A stretch of DNA of 32,786 nucleotides from Hydrogenophilus sp. GTDB taxonomy: Bacteria; Pseudomonadota; Gammaproteobacteria; Burkholderiales; Thiobacillaceae. The notes beneath the pieces were generated by a model. That model did not search any database and was not told where the DNA came from. It was given only the letters and a program-made list of their open reading frames with translations. The stretch is taken from NCBI GenBank assembly GCA_020692235.1, contig JAIMKU010000021.1:1-32786 (forward strand), read 5' to 3'. This document shows positions 1 to 8,579 of the stretch, piece by piece (position 1 is the stretch's first letter; the number at the start of each line of letters is the position of its first letter). The position numbers and the translations under genes were made by a program.

Positions 1-594
1 CACCCCACCGCGGACTCGCGCCGGGTCAACCTGGACACCATCAGCCGTGCGGAACTCGCCACCTGGAAGCCGGGCGAGACGCTGTTGCTGTCCGGCAAGC
101 TGCTCACCGGCCGCGATGCCGCCCATAAGCGCATCGCCGACCTGTTGGCGCGCGGCGAACCCCTGCCGGTGGATTTCACCAATCGCTTCATCTACTACGT
201 CGGCCCGGTCGATCCGGTGCGCGACGAAGTAATGGGCCCGGCTGGCCCCACCACCTCGACCCGCATGGATAAATTCACCGACCTGATGCTGGATAAGACC
301 GGACTGATCGGTATGGTCGGCAAGGCCGAGCGCGGCCCGGTCGCAATCGACAGCATCAAGCGGCATAAGGCCGTCTACCTGATGGCGGTCGGCGGCGCGG
401 CCTATCTGGTGTCCAAGGCGATCAAGGCCGCCAGGGTGCTGGCCTTCGCCGATCTGGGGATGGAAGCGATCTACGAATTCACCGTGCAGGACATGCCGGT
501 GACCGTGGCGGTGGACAGCAACGGCAGCTCGGTGCATGAAACCGGCCCGGCGGAATGGCGGGCGAAGATCGAGAAAATGGCCAAGCCCGCATAG
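1..594 (+). CDS. fumA: Fumarate hydratase class I, C-terminal part (partial at left edge)
   Basis: The reading frame is open from base 1 to the TAG at 592-594, so the start lies outside the window. It encodes about 197 residues. Class I fumarases are oxygen-sensitive 4Fe-4S enzymes that interconvert fumarate and malate in the TCA cycle. The fragment begins with the HPTADSRRVNLDT segment and continues with GETLLLSGKLLTGRDAAHKR, the start of the beta-domain typical of FumA/FumB-type enzymes. It then has the conserved GPVDPVRDEVMGPAGPTTSTRMD block and a KHKAVYLMAVGGAAYL-like segment (here RHKAVYLMAVGGAAYL). The cluster cysteines lie in the missing N-terminal part. Whether the gene is called fumA, fumB or just fum cannot be decided here. 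The family assignment is firm. Confidence 0.93.
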   Translation, partial: HPTADSRRVNLDTISRAELATWKPGETLLLSGKLLTGRDAAHKRIADLLARGEPLPVDFTNRFIYYVGPVDPVRDEVMGPAGPTTSTRMDKFTDLMLDKTGLIGMVGKAERGPVAIDSIKRHKAVYLMAVGGAAYLVSKAIKAARVLAFADLGMEAIYEFTVQDMPVTVAVDSNGSSVHETGPAEWRAKIEKMAKPA

Positions 595-710
595 ACAATG
601 ACGGGCGGTTAAGGATGTGGTAAACAATGTGAGTCCTTTTGATAATTGGCTAATTACGGCTAATTTTAGCTAAAAGAATTTTATGTAAACGGGGTTTCTA
701 AAGGTTGTTC

Positions 711-841
711 ATCCGGTCGCCCGTTTGGCTTGAATGAAAGCGAACGCCGGCAAGTTGCCGCCTATGCCGTGGCGCGCGTCGGCCAACAATACGACCTGTG
801 CAACATCGCCGCCCCCCGCGCGCTACTTGCTGCCCACATAA
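711..841 (+). pseudogene. Remnant of a permuted papain-like / NlpC-P60-type protein, frameshifted
   Basis: Frame 1 from about 711 reads GRPFGLNESERRQVAAYAVARVGQQYDLCNIA. This resembles the segment around the GxPYDLxN motif of YiiX/YebB-like permuted papain hydrolases. The frame then turns to nonsense. One base-shift away (818-841) the sequence reads ARYLLPT and stops, which is how the family usually continues after YDLxN. The switch falls in a run of six C (812-817), so a slippage frameshift is likely. No upstream start and no catalytic Cys/His region are visible. The family match is from memory of the motif, not from an alignment. The rest of 595-852 is AT-rich and holds only a 12-bp palindrome (TTTTAGCTAAAA, 664-675). 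Confidence 0.45.
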
Positions 842-852
842 TCCATTAGAAC

Positions 853-904
853 CGTCATTCCCGCCCCACGCCTTCGCGGGGGCAGGCTCTGCGCGGGAAT
901 GACG
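853..904. repeat. REP-like palindromic repeat
   Basis: CGTCATTCCCGC at 853-864 is repeated as its exact reverse complement, GCGGGAATGACG, at 893-904, with a GC-rich centre (CCTTCGCGGGGGC). The arms are of the widespread GTCATTCCCGC type of dispersed intergenic palindrome found in many beta- and gammaproteobacteria. It lies 13 bp outside the left target duplication of the IS element and is not part of it. Confidence 0.7.
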
Positions 905-917
905 ACTTAATTAGTGT

Positions 918-925
918 TTTCTTAA
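918..925. repeat. Left target-site duplication of the IS1595-family element
   Basis: TTTCTTAA at 918-925 is identical to 1985-1992 on the other side of the element. Eight base pairs is the length generated by IS1595-family transposases. Confidence 0.92.
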
Positions 926-1984
926 GGCTCAAGTATTCAATGTTAATGATGCACGCATCTCGTAGCGGCAAGAGCCAGGAACGATGCGGGTTGCAGGCGT
1001 TTATTGGACGACCGCTCGACGGCCCTGAACCAGCCGAGGTAACTGTCGAGGTACTTGGTTGCGACGCCGTGGAAGTGACGCATCCAAGCTTTGAGCCGGC
1101 TGTGATACGCGTTGACATGCTGGATATGCCACGGCCCGTCGATACGGATACCGGCCGACAAATTCACGGCATGATGCTCGATGCCAAGTGCTCTGGCCGC
1201 CGCCGCCAAGGAGGTGCTGCCGTCGGTACAGAGGATCAGATCGTCGGACACGAGCGGCTGGAGCGCCGGCGCGATATGGGCGCTGTCGTCAACCACCAGA
1301 ATGAAATCAGCGGTGGCGCCGGAACGATCCCTGGCAACCAAAACGGGCACCTGTTCTCTGGACAGGCCGCGCTTGGCTGCCTTGCCACCCCGGTGGCGGG
1401 GTTTGCGGCCCAAGTCGCCGCGCTGCCCCTTGAAGGAGCGCAGGAACACGGTCTCGTCCACCTCCGCAACGCCCGTCAAAATTTGCGCCATCAGAGACTT
1501 GGGGGTGGTCAGGAAACGATGGCGCCAGCGGAAGGCAGTCGCGTGGGCCACGCCAAGTCGTGCCTCGGCCTGTTTCAGCGACAGTCCATCGCGCAGCACA
1601 GTCGCTTGGTCAAGCCACTTGCCTCGCAAGTGCAGATGCGCCAGTGGCGTGCCGGTCAGTGCGTTGGTTGAACGTCCGGCCGCAACCGCGGCACTTGAAC
1701 CGTTGCATACCAGTGACGATGCCATTCTTGACGACGTGCTCACTGTGGCAGTACGGGCAACCGTGATGTGGGACGTTGGCCTCAATGATGTTCGCTGCCG
1801 TCGCTTTGCGCTCGGTCGTCGTCAGCTCCATTACCACCCGCTGTCGCTGGCTTGGCGTCAGTTTCTCCAGCTTCTGCAGCAGCATCGTCAGTTCTCTCGC
1901 CCGCATGGTCATCTCCATGTCAGCCTCGCTGCTCTCGGTATAGGCCATCTGCAGGGGTCGTCATTAACAATCGAGACTTGAGCC
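926..1984 (-). mobile_element. Complete IS1595-family insertion sequence with inactivated transposase
   Basis: The 1059-bp element is bounded by imperfect terminal inverted repeats of about 26 bp (926-951 and 1959-1984). Both start GGCTCAAGT and share an inner GTTAATGA; I count 20 matches in the first 24 positions. Perfect 8-bp target duplications flank it. It carries one transposase gene on the minus strand. Removing the element and one TTTCTTAA joins the REP-like repeat directly to the leader of the toxin-antitoxin operon, so it landed about 80 bp upstream of the antitoxin start. The intact duplication suggests a fairly recent insertion that has not been rearranged. Confidence 0.93.
943..1948 (-). 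pseudogene. IS1595-family transposase, broken by a 4-nt tandem duplication
   Basis: The N-terminal part (1948 down to about 1671) has a helical MRARELTMLLQKLEKL segment and a zinc ribbon, CPYCHSEHVVKNG...CRGCGRTFN. The C-terminal part (about 1662 down to the TAA at 943-945, inside the left terminal repeat) is in another frame. It starts ALTGTPLAHLHLRGKWLD and contains AEVDETVF (first catalytic Asp), CTDGSTS (second Asp) and NAYHSRLKAWM...GVATKYLDSYLGW, the conserved IS1595 catalytic end. At 1663-1670 the plus strand reads GTTGGTTG. Deleting one GTTG joins ...CGRTFN directly to ALTGTPLA..., the usual family sequence. The lesion is therefore a simple 4-bp duplication rather than a programmed shift. 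The start at 1948 is uncertain; ATG at 1912 has a better purine-rich leader. Confidence 0.88.
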
Positions 1985-1992
1985 TTTCTTAA
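1985..1992. repeat. Right target-site duplication of the IS1595-family element
   Basis: TTTCTTAA, an exact copy of 918-925, directly abuts the right terminal repeat of the element. Confidence 0.92.
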
Positions 1993-1993
1993 C

Positions 1994-2011
1994 TATGGCG
2001 AATTCGCCATA
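1994..2011. promoter_or_regulatory. 18-bp perfect palindrome upstream of the toxin-antitoxin operon
   Basis: TATGGCGAATTCGCCATA is its own reverse complement over all 18 bases. It starts two bases after the IS target duplication and ends just upstream of the predicted promoter -35 box at 2020. A perfect palindrome of this length in a leader is most simply a dimeric repressor site. Which protein binds it is unknown; the TGTACA sites nearer the gene fit the antitoxin better. Confidence 0.45.
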
Positions 2012-2019
2012 ATTCAGCG

Positions 2020-2048
2020 TTGAGTTTACCGGATACTTGTACTATTCT
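2020..2048 (+). promoter_or_regulatory. Predicted sigma70 promoter of the toxin-antitoxin operon
   Basis: TTGAGT (2020-2025), a 17-bp spacer and TATTCT (2043-2048) give four matches to each consensus hexamer. The antitoxin operator overlaps the -10 region, as expected for autoregulation. Confidence 0.45.
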
Positions 2049-2058
2049 TTGTACAAGT
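2035..2058. promoter_or_regulatory. YefM-type operator, paired TGTAC motifs
   Basis: ACTTGTAC (2035-2042) and GTACAAGT (2051-2058) form a perfect inverted repeat. The hexamers TGTACT (2038-2043) and TGTACA (2050-2055) are 12 bp apart centre to centre. Escherichia coli yefM-yoeB is controlled through TGTACA-core palindromes with about this spacing, so I infer this is the site bound by the antitoxin alone and with the toxin. Confidence 0.65.
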
Positions 2059-2072
2059 TAAAGGAGATAGCC

Positions 2073-2333
2073 ATGGAAGCCATTACCTACAGCCACACTC
2101 GCCAGCACCTGGCAGAGATCATGAACAAGGTTGCGGATGACCGTGCCCCGGTGCTGATTACCCGTCAGGCCGGTAACCCCGTCGTGATGATGTCGCTGCA
2201 AGATTTCAATGCGCTGGAGGAAACGGCCTATCTGATGCGCAGCCCGAAGAATGCGAAGCGGCTCATGGAATCAATTGAGCAGTTAGCCGCGCAAGGCGGA
2301 CAGCAAAGAGAGCTGTTGCCTGATGCCGATTAA
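2073..2333 (+). CDS. yefM: Antitoxin of the YefM / Phd family
   Basis: This 86-residue protein is a YefM-type antitoxin: an N-terminal DNA-binding Phd/YefM fold followed by a flexible tail that wraps and inhibits the toxin. It opens with MEAITYSHTRQHLAEIMNKV. It has the family's RQAGNPVVMMSLQDFNALEET block and an ETAYLMRSPKNAKRLMESI segment that links to the acidic tail. The ATG at 2073 is preferred because AAGGAGAT sits 5-12 bases upstream; in-frame codons further upstream lie in the operator. The gene overlaps the toxin gene by 11 bases, so translation is probably coupled. It is inferred to neutralise the downstream toxin and to repress its own promoter. Confidence 0.92.
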   Translation: MEAITYSHTRQHLAEIMNKVADDRAPVLITRQAGNPVVMMSLQDFNALEETAYLMRSPKNAKRLMESIEQLAAQGGQQRELLPDAD

Positions 2334-2577
2334 ATTCTCCGATCAGGCTTGGGAAGATTACCTGTTCTGGCAGGCGAAGGATCGGGCTACGCTCAAGCGA
2401 ATCAATACGCTGTTAAGAGACATCCAGCGTTCCCCATTCGAGGGAATCGGCAAGCCGAAACCGCTCAAGCATAACCTTGCAGGTTTTTGGTCTCGTCGTA
2501 TCGACGAAGCGCACCGGCTGGTCTACGCAGTACAAGACGACACCATTCTGGTTGCCCAGTGCCGATACCACTATTGA
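2323..2577 (+). CDS. yoeB: Toxin of the YoeB / Txe family (ribosome-dependent mRNA endonuclease)
   Basis: The 84 residues match YoeB length and align without gaps to the E. coli protein as I recall it: SDQAWEDYLFWQ at the start, SPFEGIGKPKPLKHNL in the middle, GFWSRRIDEAHRLVYAV, and the closing CRYHY. YoeB cleaves mRNA in the ribosomal A site. Catalytic positions Arg65 and His83 and terminal Tyr84 are present. The general-base position Glu46 is Lys46 here (GKPKP where E. coli has GKPEP). This could weaken or abolish cleavage, or be tolerated. The gene is otherwise intact and follows its antitoxin with an 11-base overlap. Confidence 0.92.
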   Translation: MPIKFSDQAWEDYLFWQAKDRATLKRINTLLRDIQRSPFEGIGKPKPLKHNLAGFWSRRIDEAHRLVYAVQDDTILVAQCRYHY

Positions 2578-2588
2578 GCCGCCTGACC

Positions 2589-2741
2589 ATGCCCCGGGAA
2601 ACCACGATAGAAATGCAGGGCGCCGCCATTACGGTGATTACACACGATAAAACCGATTTCACCTCGCTGACCGACATCGCCAATTATCGAAAATCGAAAA
2701 AAGAAAAAAGGGAAAAAAAGAGGTCAGGTCTTGCGATATAG
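2589..2741 (+). pseudogene. N-terminal fragment of a KilA-N domain protein
   Basis: From ATG 2589 the frame reads MPRETTIEMQGAAITVI, then HDKTDFTSLTDIANYR. This is the characteristic opening of phage-type KilA-N DNA-binding proteins (the (D/N)xxSLTDIAxY motif). After about 35 codons the frame runs into a purine-rich, A-run tract (about 2690-2722) encoding only Lys/Arg/Glu, and stops at 2739-2741. The rest of the KilA-N domain is missing. The break coincides with the end of the RAYT remnant on the other strand, so an insertion or deletion event probably removed the gene body. The name is recall of the motif, not a search result. Confidence 0.55.
2721..2735. repeat. RAYT-associated REP end sequence
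   Basis: AGGTCAGGTCTTGC (GCAAGACCTGACCT on the minus strand) resembles the GCAAGACCTGACCCC ends that commonly flank REP-associated tyrosine transposases. It sits about 20 bases beyond the stop of the RAYT remnant, in the expected orientation. Confidence 0.45.
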
Positions 2742-2753
2742 CACCGGCCCCAC

Positions 2754-2842
2754 TCATGCCTCTTCCCCCTTCTTAACCGCTCTGCTAACCGTTGCATAAT
2801 GCACCCCGAAATGATCCGCGATTGCTTGTAGGGAATCAATTA
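2754..2842 (-). pseudogene. C-terminal remnant of a REP-associated tyrosine transposase (RAYT)
   Basis: On the minus strand, ending at the TGA at 2754-2756, the frame reads SLQAIADHFGVHYATVSRAV, then KKGEEA. This is a small helix-turn-helix of the kind that closes Y1/RAYT transposases (xxxIAxHFGVHYxTVSRxV). Nothing upstream in this frame resembles the Y1 catalytic domain (HUH motif), so only about 28 codons survive. The nearby REP-type end supports the assignment. A different short helix-turn-helix protein cannot be excluded. Confidence 0.55.
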
Positions 2843-2899
2843 CGGACCACGGTTTTCTTCCACTTGATTTGAACCTTGGGTCGTTTAGGGAGCAACACC

Positions 2900-3334
2900 T
2901 TGCGTTTGTGGACACTACACCCCCGCTACTTGGATTCTCGTGGTCTAGTAGCACTCTGGCGCGAGGCGCTTCTGGCACAGGCTGTCCTCGGTGGGCATAC
3001 GCACGGGTATACCCATCATCCACAACTCCGTCGTTTCCGTGACTCTCCATCGCCCATGGCAGCGATTGCAAGCTACCTACATGTAGTTCAATCCGAGGCC
3101 GTCGTCCGTGGCTACCATTTCAATGCCACAAAAATTCTCTCCAGGCCGAGTGCCATGCAAATTGTGGGCACTCGGGGGCAACTCGAGTACGAATGGACGC
3201 ATCTTGTCGCAAAGCTATGATCTCGCGATCCTTCATGGCTGGCAAACTTCAGCACGGTATCGAGCCCGGAACCACATCCTTTGTTTGTCCTTGTCCCCGG
3301 TCCCATCGCCGAGTGGGAGGTAACACCAAAATAA
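2900..3334 (+). pseudogene. Pyrimidine-dimer DNA glycosylase / endonuclease V-like gene with an in-frame TGA
   Basis: From TTG 2900 (AGGGAG at 2887-2892 is a well-placed ribosome site) the frame reads LRLWTLHPRYLDSRGLVALW, then REALLAQAVLGG and GYTHHPQLRRFRDSP. This is the N-terminal signature of the Pyr_excise family, small base-excision glycosylases of the T4 endonuclease V class. It continues to GQLEYEWTHLVAKL and meets TGA at 3218-3220 (codon 107). The same frame then continues SRDPSWLANFSTVSSPEPHP, LFVLVPGPIAEWEVTPK and TAA at 3332-3334, matching the family's RDP...PEPHPLF.VVPGPVE.WE ending. Full length would be about 144 codons, normal for the family. The simplest explanation is a CGA to TGA nonsense change. 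The truncated 106-residue product probably lacks part of the fold. Confidence 0.72.
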
Positions 3335-3393
3335 TTAGTGTCGGCCTCGATTTATAAAGGTATCGCGTCCCTACGCCACGTCATAGGGTCATG

Positions 3394-5220
3394 TCATTGC
3401 TCCCGAACATTTTCCTTGCGCAACTGCAAGCGCCACATCTCGGCGTAGTGGCCATTGTGCCGCATCAGTTCGGCGTGACTGCCGCGTTCGGCGATGCGGC
3501 CGGCGGCCAGGACCAGGATTTCGTCTGCGTCGACGATGGTCGATAGACGGTGGGCGATGACCAGGGTGGTGCGGTTGCGGGCGATCTGGGCGAGTTCTTC
3601 CTGGATGGCGACTTCGGTGCCGGAGTCGAGCGAGGAGGTGGCTTCGTCGAAGATCATGATGGGCGGGTTTTTCAGGATGGTGCGGGCGATGGCGACGCGC
3701 TGCTTTTCACCGCCGGATAGCTTCAGGCCGCGTTCGCCGACGACGCTATCGTAGCCGTCCGGAAGACTGGCGATGAAGCTGTCCAGATGCGCGGCGCGGG
3801 CGGCTTCCAGGACCTTCGCCCGGCTGGCGTTGGGCCGGCCGTAGGCGATGTTGTGATATAGACTGTCGTTTAACAGCACGGTGTCCTGGGGAACGATGCC
3901 GATGGCGGCGCGCAGCGAGGCCTGGGTGACCTGGCGGATGTCCTGACCGTCGATCAGGATACGGCCGCCGGTTACGTCGAAGAAACGGAACAAGAGGCGG
4001 GCGAGGGTGGACTTGCCGGTACCGCTGGCGCCGACTATGGCGACCTTGCGACCGGCCGGGACGACGAAGCTGACGTTGCCCAGGATGGGCCGGCGCGGGT
4101 CGTAGGCGAAATCGACCGCTTCGAAACGGACCTCGGCCGAGGTTATGACGAGTGCTGCGGCATTCGGCGCATCGGCGATTTCCGGCGCCTGGGAGAACAG
4201 GCCGAATAGCCGTTCCATGTCGGTCAATGCATTGCGGATTTCCCGGTACATGCCGCCCAGAAAATTGAGTGGCAGAAAAAGTTGCAGCAGGTAGGCGTTG
4301 ACCAGCACCAGGTCACCGATGGTCATGGTCCGGGCGACCACACCGTGGGTGGCCAGAATCATCATGGCGGTGACGCCCAGAGCGATGATCGCCGATTGCC
4401 CGGAGTTCAGCCAGGCAAGCGATATCTCGCTTTGCACCGAGGCATCTTCCACTTGTTTCAGGGTGGCCTTGAGCCGGTCGGCTTCGTAGTTCTCGTTGTT
4501 GAAGTATTTGACCGTTTCATAGTTGAGCAGGCTGTCGACGATCCGGGCGCTTGAGGCGGCGCTGGCTTCGTTCGCGGCGCGCCGGTGCTGGAGCCGCCAG
4601 TTGGTGATGAGCATGGTGAAGGCGATGTAGATCGCTAGAGTCGCGAGGGTGATGAGCCCGAACCGGGGGTCGTATTTCACGAACAACACAGCGGACACCA
4701 TCAGGATTTCCAACAGGGTTGGGGCGATATTGAATAGCAGGATGTTGATTAGCATCCCGGCCGAACGGGCGCCACGTTCGATGTCCACGCCCAGCCCACC
4801 AGTGCGCCGTTCCAGGTGGTAGCGCAGGGATTGGGCGTGAAGATGCAGGAAAACGTCCTGCAATACGCCGCGTTTGGCGCGTTCCATAACCCGCGCGAAC
4901 AGCACGTCGCGCAGTTCGTTAAGGGCGGTGTTGCCGAACCGTAGCAGGCCGTAGAGGCTGACCAGCAGGAGCGGCAGCGCGAGCGCCACGCCAGATTGGC
5001 TCAGGCTATCGACGATTTCCTTCAGCACCAATGGCACGGTGACGCTGGCCAGTTTGGCACCCAGAAGCAGGCCAAAAGCGGCGATTACCCTGCCTTTGTA
5101 GCGCCAGATATAGGGAAACAGCGACCAGGCCGCTCGCCACTGTTCGGCGGTGACGCGGGTGGACATGGAGTCGGGACGGTGCATGGGCTGGATTATCGGG
5201 GTTTGCGGCCGGTTCGTCAT
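3394..5220 (-). CDS. ATM1/HMT1-type ABC exporter, fused permease and ATPase
   Basis: This 608-residue half-transporter has a six-helix membrane domain (about residues 35-325) and a C-terminal nucleotide-binding domain. Walker A is GASGTGKS (397-404), the Q-loop lies in GIVPQDT, the signature is LSGGEKQ (501-507), Walker B is IMIFDEA (521-527) and the switch His is H557. The segment LLNYETVKYFNNENYE (231-246) is a hallmark of the mitochondrial ATM1/ABCB7 and bacterial ATM1 group. These homodimers export glutathione-linked sulfur or metal conjugates across the inner membrane. Substrate here is unknown. The gene is divergent from ilvB with 91 bp between. The start at 5220 is uncertain; ATGs at about 5182 and 5164 are alternatives and no strong ribosome site decides. 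Confidence 0.88.
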   Translation of the reverse strand: MTNRPQTPIIQPMHRPDSMSTRVTAEQWRAAWSLFPYIWRYKGRVIAAFGLLLGAKLASVTVPLVLKEIVDSLSQSGVALALPLLLVSLYGLLRFGNTALNELRDVLFARVMERAKRGVLQDVFLHLHAQSLRYHLERRTGGLGVDIERGARSAGMLINILLFNIAPTLLEILMVSAVLFVKYDPRFGLITLATLAIYIAFTMLITNWRLQHRRAANEASAASSARIVDSLLNYETVKYFNNENYEADRLKATLKQVEDASVQSEISLAWLNSGQSAIIALGVTAMMILATHGVVARTMTIGDLVLVNAYLLQLFLPLNFLGGMYREIRNALTDMERLFGLFSQAPEIADAPNAAALVITSAEVRFEAVDFAYDPRRPILGNVSFVVPAGRKVAIVGASGTGKSTLARLLFRFFDVTGGRILIDGQDIRQVTQASLRAAIGIVPQDTVLLNDSLYHNIAYGRPNASRAKVLEAARAAHLDSFIASLPDGYDSVVGERGLKLSGGEKQRVAIARTILKNPPIMIFDEATSSLDSGTEVAIQEELAQIARNRTTLVIAHRLSTIVDADEILVLAAGRIAERGSHAELMRHNGHYAEMWRLQLRKENVREQ

Positions 5221-5272
5221 GTCTTGGCCAAGGGCCGTGAAACTTGACCAAAATGGGCGTACCGGCTACTGT

Positions 5273-5281
5273 TGCTATACT
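5273..5281 (+). promoter_or_regulatory. Extended -10 promoter candidate for ilvB
   Basis: TGCTATACT is a TGn extended -10 with five of six consensus bases in TATACT. A TTGACC at 5244-5249 is too far upstream (26 bp) to act as its -35. It would give a 5' leader of only about 25 bases, with no leader peptide or attenuator. Confidence 0.4.
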
Positions 5282-5311
5282 TTGAAATAATTCATAAATC
5301 CTTCGCAATTC

Positions 5312-7017
5312 ATGGCTGATACTGAATTAACTGGTGCGGAGATCGTGGTCCGCTGCCTAGCGGCCGAGGGCGTCGAACATGTGTTCGGCTATCCCGGCGG
5401 GGCGGTGCTCGACATCTATGACGCAATCTACAAGCAAGATAAATTCAAGCATATTCTGGTGCGCCACGAGCAGGCCGCCGTTCATGCGGCGGACGCCTAT
5501 TCCCGTTCCACCGGTAAGGTCGGCGTGGCCCTGGTGACCTCCGGCCCTGGCGCTACCAATGCGGTGACCGGCATCGCCACCGCCTATATGGACTCGATTC
5601 CATTGGTGGTGATTACCGGTCAGGTACCCACCGCGGCGATCGGCATGGATGCCTTCCAGGAGGTCGATACGGTTGGCATCACTCGGCCCTGCGTGAAGCA
5701 CAACTTTCTGGTCAAGGACGTCAAGGACCTGGCCGACACCATCAAAAAGGCCTTCTATATCGCTGCGACCGGCCGGCCTGGCCCGGTGGTGATCGATATT
5801 CCCAAGGATGTGACCCAACATCTGTGTGCCTTCCAGTACCCGGAAAGCATCGCCATGCGCTCCTACAATCCGACCTCCAAGGGACATGCCGGCCAGATCA
5901 AGCGGGCCGTGCAGATGCTGCTGGAGGCCAAACGGCCGGTAATCTACAGCGGTGGCGGGGTGATCCTGGCCAATGCTGCCGAGCAGTTGACCGAACTGGC
6001 TCGCCAGCTCGGTTTCCCGGTGACCAGCACGCTGATGGGCCTGGGTGGCTATCCGGCGCCCGACCCGCTGTTTCTGGGTATGCTGGGGATGCACGGCACC
6101 ATCGAGGCCAACATGGCCATGCAGCATTGCGACGTGCTGTTGGCGGTGGGGGTGCGCTTCGACGACCGGGTGATCGGTAACCCGAAGCACTTCCAGAAAG
6201 AGGCCCGCAAGATCATCCACATTGACGTCGATCCGTCCTCCATCTCCAAGCGGGTGAAGGTGGACGTGCCCATCGTCGGCGATGTTGGCCAGGTCCTGGC
6301 CGAGTTTGCTAAGCTGACCCAGGCGGCGGACCATGGCCCAGACCGGGAGGCGCTCAAGGCCTGGCGGGCGCAGATCGAGTTGTGGCGCGCCCAGGACTGC
6401 ATGAAGTACGACCACAACGCGGCGGTTATCAAACCCCAGTTCGTGATAGAAAAACTCTATGAAGTCACCGGTGGCGATGCCTTCGTGACCTCCGACGTCG
6501 GCCAACACCAGATGTGGGCGGCGCAGTATTACAAGTTTGCCAAGCCGCGGCGCTGGATCAACTCCGGCGGTCTCGGCACCATGGGCTTCGGCCTGCCTGC
6601 GGCGATGGGCGTGCAGATGGCCCATCCGGGCGCCCCAGTCGCCTGCATTACCGGCGAGGGCAGCATCCAGATGAACATCCAGGAGCTGGCCACCTGCAAG
6701 CAGAGCAATCTGCCGATCAAGATTATCCTGCTCAACAATGGCTACTTGGGCATGGTGCGGCAGTGGCAGGAGTTCTTCTACGAGGAGCGTTACTCCGAGT
6801 CCTATGTCGCTTCGCTGCCCGATTTTGTCAAGCTGGCCGAAGCCTATGGTCATGTCGGGATGCGTATCGACAAGCCCGAGGACGTCGAGCCCGCCTTGCG
6901 GCGCGCCTTCGGCGAGGACAAGGACCGGCTGGTATTCATGAACTTTCTTACCGATCCGTGCGAAAATGTGTATCCCATGATCCCCGCCGGCAAGGGGTTG
7001 TCGGAGATGATACTGAT

Positions 7018-7021
<4 letters not shown>
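5312..7021 (+). CDS. ilvB: Acetolactate synthase, large catalytic subunit
   Basis: The 569-residue thiamine-diphosphate enzyme condenses two pyruvates to acetolactate (valine/leucine route), or pyruvate with 2-ketobutyrate (isoleucine route). The N-terminal domain has FGYPGGAVLDIYDAI and the catalytic Glu53 in RHEQAAVHAADAYSR. The C-terminal domain has the TPP/Mg motif GEGSIQMNIQEL...LLNN (448-476), where the second residue is Glu rather than the commoner Asp. The stop overlaps the ilvH start (ATGA at 7018-7021), so the two subunits are translationally coupled. It is the first gene of a branched-chain amino acid cluster. Confidence 0.96.
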
Positions 7022-8575
<1,554 letters not shown>

Positions 8576-8579
8576 CCTT

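Noticed and set aside
1662-1671. Programmed frameshifting of the transposase
   Set aside because: No slippery A-run or similar signal; removing one GTTG copy restores the canonical protein, so a mutation is the simpler reading.
2754-3071. 105-residue minus-strand protein
   Set aside because: Only its last ~28 residues look real (RAYT tail). The upstream part is antisense to the glycosylase gene, so the full frame is not one protein.
3218-3220. TGA as a selenocysteine codon
   Set aside because: The position is a variable residue in the family as I recall it, no selenocysteine insertion hairpin is evident, and a simple CGA to TGA change explains it.
5357-6853. 498-codon open frame on the minus strand
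   Set aside because: It lies wholly inside ilvB and is the antisense shadow of a GC-rich gene; composition (His/Gly/Asp-rich) and lack of any motif show it is not coding.
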